This document shows positions 5,759 to 6,148 of a stretch of 6,148 nucleotides of DNA, piece after piece. Under the pieces are notes generated by a model. It was given only the letters and a program-made list of their open reading frames with translations. It made no database searches and was not told where the DNA came from. Within the stretch, counting starts at the first letter, position 1; each line of letters begins with the position of its first letter. The translations under genes and the position numbers were made by a program. Location: contig CANBTO010000324.1 in the NCBI GenBank assembly GCA_947372405.1, positions 1 through 6,148 on the forward strand, given 5' to 3'. The DNA is from Verrucomicrobiaceae bacterium. Its GTDB lineage: Bacteria; Verrucomicrobiota; Verrucomicrobiae; Verrucomicrobiales; Akkermansiaceae.

Positions 5759-6148
5759 ATGGCATTTCCCAAAGGCTTTCTTTTCGGCACGGCGAATGCG
5801 GATCATCAGGTGGAGGCCCATGATCCGGGTTGTGAGGACGTGTGGGATGTGTGGGAACGCTGCCAAGGTCTAACCGCCCGCGGGCAGGCGACGGATTTCT
5901 GGAACCGCTATGAGGAGGACATCGCGGCGGCGGCAGGGCTCGGGTGCAAGTTGTTCCGGTTCTCGGTCGCGTGGGCGCGGGTGGAGACGGCGGAGGGAAA
6001 TTTCGATCCGGCGGCATTGGCGCATTACCGGCGGGTGGCGGAGTGCATCCGCGGGCATGGGATGAAGGTGATGCTGACGCTGCATCATTTCGTGTGGCCG
6101 GTATGGCTGGAGCGGGATTGCGGCGGGATGATTGGGAAAAAATTTCCC
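5759..6148 (+). CDS. glycoside hydrolase family 1 (beta-glucosidase-type), N-terminal part, cut by the right edge
   Basis: The first 130 codons of a GH1 (beta/alpha)8-barrel glycosidase; the frame is open to the last base. MAFPKGFLFGTANADHQVEA at 1-20 is the family's N-terminal signature, with Q17 and E19 where GH1 has its sugar-binding Q-x-E; the A-D-H before it replaces the usual small residues and aromatic. Further on, RFSVAWARVE and FDPAALAHYRRV are typical of the second barrel strand region, and LTLHHFVWPVWL, close to the end, is the canonical strand-3 motif whose His contacts the glycone. The acid/base (NEP) and nucleophile (ENG) glutamates lie beyond the window. There is no signal peptide, so a cytoplasmic enzyme acting on imported beta-glycosides is expected. 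GGAAAG at 5742-5747 is too far from the ATG to be a good ribosome site. It starts 840 bp after nagB, beyond the minus-strand gene, so it is a separate transcription unit. Confidence 0.88.
   Translation, partial: MAFPKGFLFGTANADHQVEAHDPGCEDVWDVWERCQGLTARGQATDFWNRYEEDIAAAAGLGCKLFRFSVAWARVETAEGNFDPAALAHYRRVAECIRGHGMKVMLTLHHFVWPVWLERDCGGMIGKKFP

Noticed and set aside
5559..6017. Minus-strand Pro/Arg-rich frame of 152 residues
   Set aside because: It lies largely opposite the GH1 coding sequence; the proline/arginine richness is the usual antisense shadow of a GC-rich gene.
1..6148. CRISPR array, tRNA, rRNA, transposase or phage genes
   Set aside because: No regularly spaced direct repeats, no tRNA-like cloverleaf or rRNA stretch, and no integrase or transposase motifs were seen on either strand.

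Overview
The window reads like a chromosomal fragment of a moderately GC-rich, Gram-negative-type, saccharolytic bacterium. Gene starts lack clear Shine-Dalgarno sequences, the genes are packed head to tail, and the family mix is a ROK-like kinase with a long N-terminal extension, a PIG-L deacetylase next to NagB, a small exported lipocalin-like protein and a GH1 glycosidase. I would guess Verrucomicrobiota or a relative (PVC group or Bacteroidota-like). This rests on family recollection rather than a phylogenetic marker, so it is tentative.

Layout. Positions 1-84 are an open frame that may be the tail of an upstream gene. Positions 168-4918 hold a compact four-gene operon on the + strand: a sugar-porter MFS transporter (168-1901), a divergent ROK-like sugar kinase (1904-3286), a PIG-L/LmbE deacetylase (3291-4148) and glucosamine-6-phosphate deaminase NagB (4148-4918). 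Junctions are +2 bp, +4 bp and a 1-bp TAATG overlap, so translational coupling is likely. A hairpin follows the operon directly (4920-4945).

Positions 4983-5533 hold a minus-strand gene for a small secreted lipocalin-like protein (5090-5452). It is laid out like an integron gene cassette: a perfect RYYYAAC core (GCCTAAC) and a strong 89-bp imperfect palindrome lie 18 bp after its stop codon, and a perfect GTTRRRY core (GTTAGAC) lies 74 bp before its start. A TATAAT box abuts the outer edge. Positions 5545-5758 contain no convincing gene, only small inverted repeats. From 5759 a GH1 glycosidase (beta-glucosidase type) starts and runs off the right edge.

How the genes work together (inference). 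The operon looks like an amino-sugar (GlcNAc) utilisation pathway: uptake by the MFS porter, phosphorylation by the ROK-like protein, N-deacetylation by the PIG-L enzyme in place of the usual NagA, and deamination/isomerisation by NagB to fructose-6-phosphate plus ammonia. The alternative order, deacetylation before phosphorylation, cannot be excluded. The most unusual points are the NagA replacement, the ROK protein that lacks the family zinc site and carries about 150 extra N-terminal residues, a roughly 95-residue periplasmic insertion in the transporter, and the cassette-like segment after the operon.
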